DNA of 64,000 nucleotides, from assembly GCF_028389875.1 (NCBI RefSeq), contig NC_084682.1:692001-756000 (forward strand). The letters run 5' to 3'. The position numbers and the translations under genes were made by a program. The notes below the pieces were generated by a model. The model saw nothing but the letters and a program-made list of their open reading frames with translations. It did no database searches and had not been told where the DNA came from. Shown piece by piece: positions 24,345 through 35,570 of this stretch; within the stretch, counting starts at the first letter, position 1, and each line of letters begins with the position of its first letter. Origin of the DNA: Rhea pennata (taxonomy: Eukaryota > Chordata > Aves > Rheiformes > Rheidae).

Positions 24345-24690
24345 CCAAAATACAGCTTTTCCCAGAGTAAAATGGGATTCTGAATCAGTTTGAAAGAGGT
24401 AAGGTGTTCACGTCTGAGTCTATGTTTGGATTCAGTGTTCTTCTGTAGATGCTTTTCAACTTGTTCCAATATTGTGTATTATTAGATTCATTAAAAATTC
24501 CTCTTCTGGAACAGCTTTAGCAGTGACGTTTCAGAATTTGGACTGCTTAAAAATGAACAGCAGTATGTGAGCAGCTAAGGAAGAACATGTGTTTTTTTAT
24601 GAGCATTGAGAATAGATCCATTTCTTAATAAGAAATCAATGTTTGAGTCACAAGGTGGAATAGGACAATAGTTATCTTAAGTCACAAGGC

Positions 24691-24707
24691 GGGGGGGGGG
24701 GGGGGGG
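24691..24707. repeat. Poly-G tract (17 bases)
   Basis: An uninterrupted G run that could form a quadruplex. Its length may be inaccurate if the assembly used error-prone reads. Confidence 0.9.
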
Positions 24708-25044
24708 ACAGTAACCACTGGGATATTATTTAGGAACTTGCTGCAGTCAGAGATGATGTATTCTAGGCACTCATCATTATGATATGTTATGGCATCAAAA
24801 ATCCACTTTAAGGTCTAATATAGCCAGTTGACTTCTATGAAGAGTGAAATGAAAATGATGTAATGGATTAGAGAAAGCTAAACAAGCCATTGGCTTTCAG
24901 TACAAGCCTGTGACATGTCGAAACTGGCAAAATATTTCACTGTGCAAGTTATTAAAAATGAGTAAGTTGTATGCAATGTAAAGTTTGATCTTGATTGATT
25001 GTGTACGCTTAGAGCTAAGTCAGATCAATCCAAACTACTGTATT

Positions 25045-25063
25045 AAAAAAAAAAAAAAAAAAA
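25045..25063. repeat. Poly-A tract (19 bases)
   Basis: An uninterrupted A run in otherwise ordinary sequence, about 200 bases before candidate exon C. Confidence 0.95.
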
Positions 25064-25262
25064 GGAATGATTTGACAAGAATTGCACAGATTGCTAACAT
25101 GCTGGAAACTATTTTCATTAGTTTACTAAAAGAAATATCTCAGTCCTGCCAAAACATATTAAAGGAAAAATGAGTCACAACTAAGGGAAACTAAGAGAAA
25201 AATCCCTTGCAGGAGCAGAATGACAGAATCTTGACAAAGACTCATACTTTTTCTGTTTTTAG

Positions 25263-25333
25263 GCAGCAAGAATGAAGCAAGAGATAGCAAACAGCTGGTT
25301 ATGCAAACCGAGGAGGAGGCTCTTCCACGTCAG
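25263..25333 (+). other. Candidate exon C (71 bp)
   Basis: It has the best splice signals of the set: TTTTTCTGTTTTTAG at the left and CGTCAG then GTAAGA at the right. The frame in phase with the ATG of exon B reads GSKNEARDSKQ and then LVMQTEEEALPRQ, a hydrophilic, acidic stretch with no stop. A second frame is also open. I do not recognise the peptide. Exon length and both boundaries are typical of vertebrate internal exons. Confidence 0.4.
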
Positions 25334-26427
25334 GTAAGATCTCTAGGCTTTGCTCTTATGGGGAAGATGACGTTCTTACTTCTTGTTAATAACCCTTGAA
25401 ACCTATGCACCTCCTTGATGCAGACTGTCATAGGGACCAAAATGCAAGTGTGCACAGAAAAACTGAAAAGATGAGGGAACTGTGGTGTGAAACTAGGCTT
25501 TGGTTTGGGAGTCTCCTAAGCAGGGAAGGCTGATTATGAAAAACATCTCTGTCCACATCCTCAGTTCTTATATTCTTTTCTTAAGGGGCCAAGGCATTAT
25601 TGCAGTGTGGAAGGTGTTATAAAATAGTAGCTGTTTTGAAGACTAGATACTGATGAAAACACAGAACTCCATGGGACACTTCAGAGACTCTCTGGCAGTT
25701 ACTGTTCCCTCTTTGTAATCTCTTAAATTTCATTTGTAGGTAATATCTGGACACCCCCTCCTCCCGTTTCCTATGCTAGATGTTCATTCCAGTGATAGCT
25801 AGTTTCGCTGGTTGTGATTTCTGCCTGGAACTGAGGCATGGGCGATCAGAAATCCAGACAACCTGCTAGCCTTCTGCCTGCCTCTGTACTCTGGAAACGA
25901 AGTCCCATGAACTCTGTAACAGCGAGAGAAGTACAGTTTGAAAGTTTCTTCCATGTCAGGGCTCAGACGTAGAGCAGCTCAGTGTTGCGCGTGGTGTTGC
26001 TCCATCCAGCACTGCTGTGGCACACATGGGAACCATACCACTGCGTGGCGGTTGTCACTGGTATTCTTGGGGGGGGTCTCCCCCTTCCTGCTTTAGCTGA
26101 CTTGAGAAGGAGGCAGATAGTTCCCATGCTGGCTCTACTTGCAAACTCTGCCTCCCCAGCTCTGCCTCTTCTTTTACAACAGCTCAGCAACAACTTGCAG
26201 AATTACTTAACAAGGCGAAGATCATCCCTGCTTCCCTGTACACTGTCCCACTAAGTAGGTAGCAAAACTGTTGAGCTTTCTCCTTTCTGGGTAGATTTGC
26301 TGGAGGATTTTTTTGCTTTTATTAATTGAGTCAGAGGCATCTGTGGCAAAATAATCTGCCTTTTAATGTCTTGAATTTGTAGGAGCTGGAACTGCTGTGG
26401 AAAAATCACAGCTGCTTATATATGCAC

Positions 26428-26540
26428 AGAGAGAGAGAGGGAGAGAGAGAGGGGGAGAGAGGGAGAGAGGGAGAGAGAGGGGGGGAGAGAGAGAGGGGGA
26501 GAGAGAGAGGGGGAGAGAGAGAGAGAGAGAGAGAGAGAAA
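26428..26540 (+). repeat. 113-bp all-purine (GA/GGGA) tract
   Basis: Every base in this tract is A or G. It consists of GAGAGA runs interrupted by blocks of three to seven G. Such a mirror-like homopurine tract can form triplex (H-DNA), and the G blocks could support quadruplexes. The Ser/Leu/Pro frame on the opposite strand is an artefact of the repeat. Confidence 0.97.
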
Positions 26541-28650
26541 TAGCAAAACTCTCTGAGACAACTCAGCAAGATTTCATTCACTTTTCACTTGGACAGGGAC
26601 CAGAGCTCCCTGCCATCTCCCTCCCCTGCCCCCATAATATATATATATGGAAAAGAGTGTTAGAAAATCGTTTCATGGTTCAGTTAGAATTCTGTTTTGT
26701 ACAAATACCTCTTGTCCTGTGGCATACAGAGAAATTTCTTAGAGCAACTCCTTCTTTGGAAAGGCAAGAGATAGCCACAGTCTTATACTTTAAATAACCT
26801 CCACTGAGATTCTTTTCTTACTTATGTGCTACAAATATCTGAAATGGAACAGATGGTGTCCAATCTTGCAGCATTATCTCTCTACATACACTCATCTTAA
26901 GTGGATTTAAGTTAGATTTTTTTTTTTTTTTTGCATGCCAAACAAAAAAGGGGGAGGGAGAAAAACAAAGCATAAAAACCAGATGCTGGTAATAGAGAAG
27001 TGAGAGAGCCCTAAAAAATGCCACTTAAGACATTTGCAGAGCTGCACTGAATAGAAATTTTCACTATCGCAGCAAAATTCCCCACAAATGAGTTATGGGA
27101 ACAAGATGGAATGCAAAGGGCTGCTTATTTAAAGAGGCATAACAGCTTCAGGGAACAGGCACTGCATGTGTGGCAGGAAAACAGACAGTTACTGTGGCAG
27201 AGAACCTTTATAGAGAGACTCAGTAGTTCAGTCTGCACTCTCATCAAGTTCTTTTAGCCAGTGGTCTCCTGGACAGTGCTGTGACCAAGGAACAGAAACT
27301 GTCCCCAGTTCAGTGAGCTCTAATATGGCTGTCGCTGTACCAGTACTTCCGTAAAGGTCACATTAGGATCATGAAATGGAAGTCAAGTTCCCAAGCCCAC
27401 AGAGAGTTTATGGGTTCTGCCAGCCAACAGCTGCTGGAGCAGCCCTGCTGCTGCGCACCATTGCACTGAGGCCTCACTGAGGCTCAGCGTCGCCCATCCT
27501 GTAAGGTTTAGGTGTATCAAAAGGAGCCGTAACATCAACTCTGTCCATTGCTCTAGCACTATTGTGATTAGATCTGCTCAGGATGTTTCTAGTTAACGGA
27601 TAGAGGATTTTTACTAGGATTTAGCATCACTGAGGTGGGTGTTTTCTGTGATTCTCATTTGCCACAGTTTTGACTGTGATTTTCCCCTTGGGTAGTGATT
27701 TGGTTTACTTCCTGAACCGCTTTCTTAATCTTTCTTTCCTGCTTCTTCTTCCCTTCTACTACACTGAGATCGCTCCTCCTCATTCACACACTCAGCTGAC
27801 CCTTCATCTCTGCCCCCTGCTCTGAAATCTCTGATCCACTGTGAAGTTTGCTAGTTCTCCCTCTATAATAGGGACTATTCCTTCTCTTGTGTATTTTGCC
27901 AGTTTAGAGCATGCATTCCTCCACAGATGGTGTGTCTGCTGCTCTGAATTTGTGGAATACCAGTAAAAAGAGGGCCTGTGCTCAAAGGCTACTATAAAAA
28001 CAGTATTAAAATTTCATCAGAAATATCTTCAAAAACAGTCTTTGCAATACAGTGTCTAATATCTTGCATGTTAAACTCCTGTCTAATGGAAAATTTTCAT
28101 TTTGATAACATTTATTAACCTTTCATTGTTAAGTTCAGAGGTGAATTTAAGAAGGTTTGTATTTGTTCTACCCATAATTAGTTAATTTAAGATTTTCCAG
28201 TATGGTTTCCCGGTTACTAAGTTTTTGAAAAGAAGCTCAGCATCTCCATTCTGTGCCATTTAGCTGCTAATCTAGTTTCCTGCATTACAGATTCACCCTA
28301 AGTGCAGTCTTCTAAAGAACAATCTCAGAATATTTACCAGATGCCTTTCTAGATATGATCTCAGCAGTTCAAAAATAGGCATTTTCATAGCACTCTGCTT
28401 TTGGCCATACTAGACAGACTTTAGAAGAGAAAGTTAGTAGGCTTTTTTGGTTTTTGGGTCTTTTTTTTTTGAAGTGGTAGAATTTTAATGGTTTAATGCA
28501 ATAGCAGCTGCACATTAATGTGTCACATGACATTTGCATGGTACTGCATCCTTCCTGCATGCACACCCAACTCTGCATTTCTGTCAACCCAGTTTTCTAC
28601 AGGGGGCTTGAATTACCCAGTAGTAGTATCCAATTTTTTTTCTTCTTTAG
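26541..28650. other. Unannotated sequence
   Basis: No supported gene or dispersed repeat. A poly-T run lies at 26917-26932. Confidence 0.5.
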
Positions 28651-28753
28651 AGAAATCCCAATCCCAGTCTCAGCATTCCAGTGTTAGCTTTCCCGATGCT
28701 GGAGAGTGAGGACTGGAGACACCCCTGGAGGATCAAAGCTACCTCACTCACAG
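28651..28753 (+). other. Candidate exon D (103 bp)
   Basis: The left boundary is a long pyrimidine tract (TTTTTTTTCTTCTTTAG) and the right boundary is CTCACAG then GTGAGT, a strong donor. The frame in phase with candidate exon C is open throughout (it begins RNPNPSLSIPVLAFPML). The other two frames contain stops. With one base left over at the donor, joining to the acceptor at 29823 would give one more codon and then TAA. I do not recognise the product. Confidence 0.4.
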
Positions 28754-29823
28754 GTGAGTGTGTTGACAGCCACAGGGGGATGACCTGTGTCCCAGCCTGA
28801 ACTAGTAGGAAAGAAAGTTGCTATCTCCAAATTAAAAAGTGACTTGGGGCAGTGAATAGAGTACGAAACTGGGAGATAAGCGCCACGAGCTGCTCAGGCT
28901 ATCCCAGGGCCTTCATTTGCCAGCTACCTAGATCACAGCCTGGCTCACTTAGCTGTGGCCCATTCACCATACCTGCTCACGCTTCATTGACTCTGGGCCT
29001 GTGTTACAGATTACTCAGGAAAGACAGGCAAAGGCAGAAGCACTGCAATATTTGTGGCCTGTAGACAGCAGAATTAAAGTAGCCTGAGACTAAGATAAGA
29101 GAAATTTTAATCGATACCATTTACATTAGAAAAGGGGCAAAAAACACCAGTGGATGCCCTTACCTTCCTTTTCCTATGTAAATTGATAGGTGTGAGGGGG
29201 GGGGAACAAGAACTTGGAGGATTTTTGCAGAACAGCCTCTAGTCCTTTTTTTGAAGTTGCCCAGCTTAGTTGGAAGTGTTTAAACAAACCAGTTTTACAG
29301 AAACATTGCAAAGCACATAGCTAAATCTTCACGATACAGAGTGCTCAGCACTTGGTTGACTTGCAGGTTTGAACTGTTACCCAGGAAGAAGTTTTAACAG
29401 CAGATACCCACTGCTATCAAACAGGTACATCTTTGGCAGTCATAAGCCTGAAAAAAAATGTCAAACTCCATGGAAACCTGAATTTACAGATGCCTATTTC
29501 TTCCTTACTGTTTAGAAGTGACAAATGAGAAAAAGGAGAGAGAGCATCCAGCCAAATGCAGATGAGAATAACAGCGAACAATTTCTTTCTGTGAGAGTTT
29601 ATAGGATAACTGCTTGGGAAAGAGTTTTCCTTTATTTAAAAATATTTTTTTTTTAAAAAAAAAAAAAAAGCTTTTAAGAATGGAGTCTGTGTTTTTTTTT
29701 CCCTTCCTTGGCTGTGGGCAATTGTAAAATACATAAAATGTACCTTATGAAAGGCAATTACTCTGTACATATATTGGGCCCAGTCCCACAGAGCTAAGGA
29801 CATTGCTTTTCTTCTCCATTAAG

Positions 29824-30380
29824 ACTAAGCAGTACAACAAAAGCACCAGAGACTTTGGCACCAGTGACAGAAGACTACAGAGAAATGGACATCACCTGAT
29901 GCAAATCAGCAGCACTTTGCTGGTTTGACAAGTATTACACCCATCTCTTGTAGAAGACACCTATACTAAAACAATTTCCCTGTGCCGCTGCAGACAGAAC
30001 TGCAGCGAATCAGGAAAGCAGTGTTAAGTAGTAATTACCCTGGCTGTGGTTCTCCCTGGCATAGTCTCCAGATTCGCCTGGTGCCAGGCTGTTCCTGCTC
30101 ATTTAGAGAACAAATGCAAGCACAGACAGGATAAATCCCTGTAACTGAGGCTAGAGGAGCACTTCTGATGTTCAGTTAACAAATATCAAAGTAGCTTCCA
30201 AAAAATGACAAAAGGTGAAATCTGTAGAGGATAGAATAACCTCATGAACTCAAATGTTTTCAAATAGCCTTCTTTCCTCAGTGACAGCGACAAGCATCCT
30301 CATTTTTAGAAAACTTGATTAACATAAATTAGCTAGAGGCATCTGCTCCTGATGAGAATAAATTTGAAGTAACTATAAAT
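29824..30380 (+). other. Candidate terminal exon
   Basis: It is preceded by TTGCTTTTCTTCTCCATTAAG. The frame arriving from candidate exon D ends at TAA (29826-29828). No good donor was seen before AATAAA at 30357, which would make this a 3' terminal exon of about 550 bp. An acceptor slightly further right (after CTAAG or CAG) is also possible, and the 3' end is inferred. Confidence 0.25.
30357..30362 (+). terminator. Possible polyadenylation signal AATAAA
   Basis: A canonical hexamer downstream of the candidate terminal exon start, on the same strand. Such hexamers are common in AT-rich DNA, so it matters only if the transcript is real. Confidence 0.2.
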
Positions 30381-30702
30381 ACTTTCAAGTCTTCAGGAAA
30401 AGACAAGGATGTGAAGTTTCCTGAATGTCTCTAATATGCAAAGGAGTTTGAAAAGGCTTTATTTTTTTTCCTGTCAAGTTCTTTCTTTTTACAAAATCAA
30501 GGAGAATTTAGAATGAATTGCCGTATCTTTAATCTCTCCTTTGTGAATTTATTATTTTCTTATCTTCTCGTCTGAAAAATTAAATTACTTCCTTTTCTGA
30601 GCTGGCTACAAACATAACTAAAAGGTATAGATTAAAGATTGAAATATAAACTGCACAGAAGGAACAAACTTTTAGTAATTTTTCTATAGGAAGAGCACTT
30701 AC

Positions 30703-30962
30703 GTTGTATTTCGGTCTGTAAAGTCTGCCCTTTTTAGCCTTCATGAAAGCAGTGTCAGGCAACACTTGGGGGGAACCCAGACAAGATCCTGCTGCCACCC
30801 ATCAGCACCTGGCCAGCCACAGCAAACCCATAGCATGCGCCAGGTCCTTTCTTGCCACATGTTCATACCGCGGTGACCTGCACTAAGTCTTTTATCTCCT
30901 TGTGTCTCAGTCATCAGGCACAGTACCAGTAACTGAAGGGTCAGCGGGGACAAAAGGAGCTC
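30703..30962 (-). other. Weak candidate exon on the minus strand
   Basis: On the minus strand a pyrimidine-containing stretch ending CTCCATCTACAAG precedes the segment, and a strong donor (TACAAC then GTAAGT) follows it. The segment is GC-richer than its flanks. No single frame is open across all 260 bases, so it would be non-coding or an untranslated exon. Confidence 0.2.
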
Positions 30963-31095
30963 CTTGTAGATGGAGAAAAACATGTAATTGTTTAATGATG
31001 GGTTCTGAGTGAGAGACTATGCTCTGTCCAGCTCGCACTGCATTTGTGCATGTCCACTCACAGGCAGCTCTGGCCTTTCTGCTATTTGTTTTTGG

Positions 31096-31149
31096 TTTTT
31101 TTTTTTTTTTTTGTTTTGTTTTGTTTTTTTTTTTTTGGGGGGGGGGGGG
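31096..31149. repeat. T-rich tract ending in 13 G
   Basis: A T run of about 17, then TG-interrupted T runs, then an uninterrupted G run at 31137-31149. Simple sequence. Confidence 0.95.
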
Positions 31150-31799
31150 AATCCTTTGGTTTTTAATAGGCTACGATAGGCTCTATTTGGCAAACCCAGG
31201 AAAGACCTTCTTCCCAAGAAGCGATCAAAGATCTTAGTCTCAAGGATTTTTGCTGGCCTGATTCATGATCTGAGATGTTTTATTCGGTTGAAGTCACATT
31301 AAGAACAACATCTGTACGAGGTCTGTAGGACTGGTAGTAAGCACAGGGCGCACAAGAAAGTTCTCAGGGAGCCTAAAACATAAAGAAATCCAAATTCAGG
31401 AGGAGCTGAGGTATACTCACCCTTTTTACCCCAAGTGTTTGATCCCTCATTAAAAAGCCACATGAAGCAGCACATTGCATGCAGCCCAAATGCTGTGGCG
31501 TGCTCTACATGCTTCCAGTACAGTGCCATGGTTAGTGGCACGGGGAGCTGCAGAGCTCACAAGCAGCCTGATGCATCTTGTTTCAGACCAAGTGATTCAA
31601 AGCTCAGATTCCTGTCTGCCCACTTCGAGCCCCTCATATGCCCTGACCTCTCCCCCCAGCCAAAGTAGTTGGAAATCAAACAAGATGGAGACCCTGAAGT
31701 CAAGAAGGCTTCTCATGAGAGATGTGAGACATTAGTGAAAGAAGTAAAACATGCTACTTTGTCTTGTTCAGGCACTGTACTGGCATTTGTTCAAGTTTC

Positions 31800-32030
31800 C
31801 CCAGGTGACCCTGAATAAATCATTTAATGCATCTTTCTTTCAGCTCCCTGACTCTAAAATTGAAGATAATCATTTCTCTCTCCAGCTGCGTCTTGCTGCA
31901 TCTATTTAGATTACAAGCCTCTCTGGAGAATGTCTGTCCCCATACATGCACAGGATGTCTACCACACAGGAACAGTGATTTCAGGAGAGCCTCCAGGCAC
32001 TCAGGTGATACTAATATTAAAGAGTAGTAA
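31800..32030 (-). mobile_element. Ancient MIR/L2-type SINE, antisense
   Basis: The plus strand shows the reverse-complement hallmarks of this repeat class in order. These are AATAAATCATTTAATGCATC, then CAGCTCCCTGACTCTAAAAT, a counterpart of the familiar CTCAGTTTCCCCATCTGTAAAAT block. Next come TTTAGATTACAAGCC, then CTCCAGGCACTCAGGTGATA followed by ATATTAAAG. Order and spacing fit ancient amniote MIR-like elements as I remember them. The copy is heavily diverged. Confidence 0.6.
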
Positions 32031-32052
32031 GTCTCTGCCACCCCTCCTCAGT

Positions 32053-32103
32053 GCCTGGATTCTTCATCTTAAACTTCTCTGTTTTGCCTGGATTCTTCAT
32101 CTT
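32053..32103. repeat. 33-bp-period tandem duplication
   Basis: The 18-mer GCCTGGATTCTTCATCTT occurs at 32053-32070 and again at 32086-32103. The sequence after each copy (TCTCTGTTTT and TCTCAGTTTT) is also similar, so the duplicated unit is about 33 bp. Beyond it, 32.1-35.3 kb holds no supported gene. Confidence 0.9.
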
Positions 32104-35100
32104 CTCTCAGTTTTGCTACAGTGGTGGAAACCCAGAGCACAACCATGCAAAATCTGGCCCCCTCCCCCCAAATACCTATCTTTTCACCTACATAAAAAGC
32201 CCAGCTCTGGCACGCCCAACAAACTCCTCGCAGCACAGCTCTCTTGGCAGCAAACGCCTTCTCTCGGCACCCTCTATCCACATTAACAGCAGCGGTGCAC
32301 GCTGGCTTTCTTGCTGTCAACTGTTGTCAGGACATACCTGTATCTGAAGGCTGTGGGAAAAAGCAGATCAATGTTGGTTTTTGAGCACAGAACTAAGAGC
32401 TACCAGAACTTAGAAAAATAATATTACATCTTAAGCCAGCTAAACTTTGTCCAATAAAGACCCTACTCTAACGAATTTAGAGAAGATCAAAATAAATTTT
32501 AAACTATTAGGAAGAACATGTGCAATCAGAGCACTTGGACAGCCAGATGTCACAATCTAATAATTTAAGATAGTCTTAATCAGGTTTGTTTTTTTTTATA
32601 TATATAAAAATCTGTCCTTCACTGTTCAGAAAGCTCCTTTGTGCAAACTGCATCATTGTTACAATGAGCCATACCTTCAATTCCTTGCTCAAGTAACTGT
32701 TAAAAAGTTTCATGAATGCAACAGTTAAACTTCCTTGTCCATAGTAATTGTAAACTAGTGAGCAGAAACATGAATAATTTAAAATAGTGCTTAGCAATGG
32801 ATATCTTGAACAGATTACTGGGAAATTGGGTCTGAGCATATAGAAATATCTAGAAAAGAAGTTCAGGGCCCAACAGAAACAAGGATCTGATCAGAACCGA
32901 AACTCCAGCATGCATCAGTCTAATACCATGAGATTGAGAGAATTTGTAAAACAGGATCAGAAAAATCTGTGACAGCAGTCAATTGCAGGTGTTTGGAGAA
33001 GATATACATGAGTTAGAAAACAAAGTGCCATAGTTTCCCTTCAGAGTCTTCCAGAAACCCCCAGCTAAAGGATTTCCCAAGGTGAAGATGATGCAGCTGC
33101 ATGGCCAAAGGCACCCTGCCAAGTCAGCGTGTCACTGCTCTTGCAGTTCTCAGTCAGCAGAAACAATACTGAAATAAAGAGTATACACAAACCATCCACG
33201 TTACAGGGAAAGCTGAAGTAGGCAGTTGTACTGAAAATACGTGGTGTTCTCGATTCCTGCAAGTGCAGGACAGGCTGTTCCAGGTTGGTATTTGCTTGTC
33301 TCCAACAAATGCTGCCTGTTGATAAGTTTTTCATTGGCTCTCTAAAATGTAACCAGTTACTGGTGACTCCAAAGAAAGCACTACCTCTCTTGAGATTTAG
33401 TGAGGCTTTCATCCGCTTGGGAACCAGAATCCATCTCTGGCAACTGCATTTGAGTTTCAAAACTCGATTTTTGAAGCATGATTCATTGCATCATTAATGA
33501 CAGTATGCAAAACGAGATTCATAACACTGCAAATTCTTTTAATGATTTGTAATACTGATTATCTAATACCAGTTCATATTTGTTCTTGATTCTGTGGTAG
33601 ACTGGAAGAGTTTAGTTAAGATTCTTACCCAGCAGAACTGATCTTCTTTGAAATGCCGCTAGTCACCCCATTTACTGTGAGGCCTGCACATAGAGGAACG
33701 CTACTTGAACCAGAAAAGTGAGTTAGGCATTTCAGAAAAGGAGCTTTCTTTTCAGACTTAAAGCCCACCTTCATTTTGCTAAGTTCCAGAGCTGCCCAGG
33801 AAAGGAAAAGCTGCAAGGTAATGCCTGTAAGAGAGTAATCAACTATCTGCAATTACCAGTGCTAGCCAAAAAAGTAGGAATGCCTCTTACTATGCAGTTG
33901 TACAGTTTCAACAGCAATAACTCATTGCTGCAGGATGATGTCACCAAAAGTAAATGACAGAGTGACTTTGTTTTTAAAAAGAAAATACAGAAAAGGAGAG
34001 AAAAGAAACAATAGAGATTTGTGGAGAAGAAATAACGCTATAACCTTCTTGGTTGGAGGTTGTTAGTTTCATTGTACTAATCGTGTAGCTTATTCATTCT
34101 TGAGATAGTGATTCCCACGGATTGACTCCTCCGTTCCCCAGCACTGTGTCATAGGTGAGAAAATGGTCCTGGGGAGCTACTGGTGTCTGTGAACTTTTAG
34201 ACATGTGGGGTGGGAGGAGGAGGCAGAAGGGGGGTTTCCCATCCATTAGGCTGTTTTTCCTCAAGCCACCTAGTAATGCCAGAAAGGAAGGCTTATTCTC
34301 TTTCAGCCTTTGACCAAACATGCCCCCCACAGCTTCTGGCCAGGAACCCTTCACCAGCATACTTTGTGGTGGTGCAGGTTTGGGCACCTGGCTGTGGCCA
34401 GGGCAGGCAGGCTGCTGGAGTCTGAAAATGAGTGAAGAGCTCAAGTTTGATGACCTAGGAAGACGACAGCTGTCAGCATGAGACAATGTCTTATGCATGC
34501 TTTGAAGGTGTCACTCCAAACTGATGGCCGCAGTTAAGGTTCTGATGAGTTTACACAACTGGCATGGGAAGAAAAGGTTTGAAAAACTGAGTTTGTTGCT
34601 AGACCTTAAACAGCTTACGGTGCTCATGTGGCTGACAGAGCACAGGAACTTCTGGTTAGTTTTGGTACGAGGATAGCTACCCTAGTTTTGGATTAGATTC
34701 AAGAGTAAGGTTTGGGCTAGAATTGAGCTTTGCAAAAATAAAAAAGGCTAAAGAATCTGAGTAATGTTTTTCTCTTTTTTAAGTAGACATACACTTTAAA
34801 CAATCCTGTCTGCTTCTCTCCTTGTCTAGAAGTGCTACTGAAGTGTGTCTGTTTAGAAAGAAAGCCAGGAATCAGGAAAGGCAGAGAGGTCAAACATGCT
34901 GTTGTGACTTACGTTTTGAAATCACATACAATAGCTCATTTCCAACTGGCTTTCAGCATCAGATCATCTGCATCAGTGCAACGCAGTTTGATGTAACAAG
35001 TAATAAACATGATGTATCCCCTATTTTATCTGTTGCATGGCCTTTTATGGATGTCCCATGCCTTCATTAAAATATGTACTGTGTTCAAATTGTCCAGCAT

Positions 35101-35339
35101 GATTAGAATGAAAATCATTTTAAAAAGAAAAATGTAAATGCTCTTTAGAAAGAGCCAAAGTAATAGAGCCTATATATCAGCCAGTTGTACAGGCAAGAAT
35201 ACATCATGATTCATGCTGATGCATTTGCTCTGGTCCTTACCAGCACTGCAGCCTGCTCTGCATGCCTTCAGCCACAAAGCTGTAGCCCGGTCTGCAGGTT
35301 GCGCACACAATGAGGTGGTTGCTGCCTCGAGAACTGTAC

Positions 35340-35445
35340 TTAGAAGCAGTAGCACTTGGCACTTCCATGGCACTTTTCATCCAGAGAGCTCAAAGTGCTT
35401 TACAAAAGTTATTTAAGCAAATTTCATCAAAATATCCCTGTGAGG
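35340..35445 (+). mobile_element. Ancient MIR/L2-type SINE, copy 1
   Basis: It shows the order GTAGCACTTGGCACTTCC, CACTTTTCATCCAGAGAGCT, CAAAGTGCTTTACAAAAG, then CCCTGTGAGGCAGC. This is the 5' part of the old MIR/L2-tailed repeat family known from turtles, crocodilians and birds. The 3' half is missing, replaced by the start of a second copy. Confidence 0.65.
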
Positions 35446-35570
35446 CAGCAAGAATAATAATAATATTTAGCACTTCTAGAGTACATTTTCATCTTAAGTG
35501 TTTTGCAAACATTAATTAAACCTCACAGCATCCTTCTGAGTTGAATAGGTAGTAATATTCCCTTATATAG
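35446..35570 (+). mobile_element. Ancient MIR/L2-type SINE, copy 2
   Basis: It starts with AAGAATAATAATAATATTTA and then repeats the same plan as the preceding element: TAGCACTTCTAGAG, TTTTCATCTTAAGTG, TTTTGCAAACATTAATTAA, CCTCACAGCATCC, GAATAGGTAGTAATATTCCC. It sits head-to-tail with copy 1. Confidence 0.65.

Larger units (their letters stand above)
23146..25262. other. Unannotated sequence between candidate exons
   Basis: Apart from homopolymer runs (poly-T 24313-24344, poly-G 24691-24707, poly-A 25045-25063) I see no repeat or gene. The lysine-rich frames here are products of those runs. Confidence 0.5.
17603..30380 (+). ncRNA. Candidate spliced transcript, possibly lncRNA
   Basis: Four separate segments on this strand (17603-17763, 23009-23145, 25263-25333, 28651-28753) each have a pyrimidine-rich tract ending in AG on the left and a consensus-like donor on the right. 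A plausible terminal exon from 29824 ends near AATAAA at 30357. That they belong to one RNA is inference. They share a strand and are spaced 2-5 kb apart, but single good splice pairs also arise by chance. The first segment has stops in all frames. From an ATG at 23133 a 63-codon frame stays open across every later junction, but its start context is weak and an upstream out-of-frame ATG lies nearby. A long non-coding RNA, or an untranslated or alternative exon set of a gene outside the window, fits best. Confidence 0.3.

Noticed and set aside
24245..24469. Minus-strand protein with a poly-lysine run
   Set aside because: It spans the poly-T tract. The lysines come from the homopolymer and the rest is unrecognised.
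26363..26581. Serine/leucine/proline-rich minus-strand protein
   Set aside because: It is only the translation of the complementary strand of the all-purine repeat.
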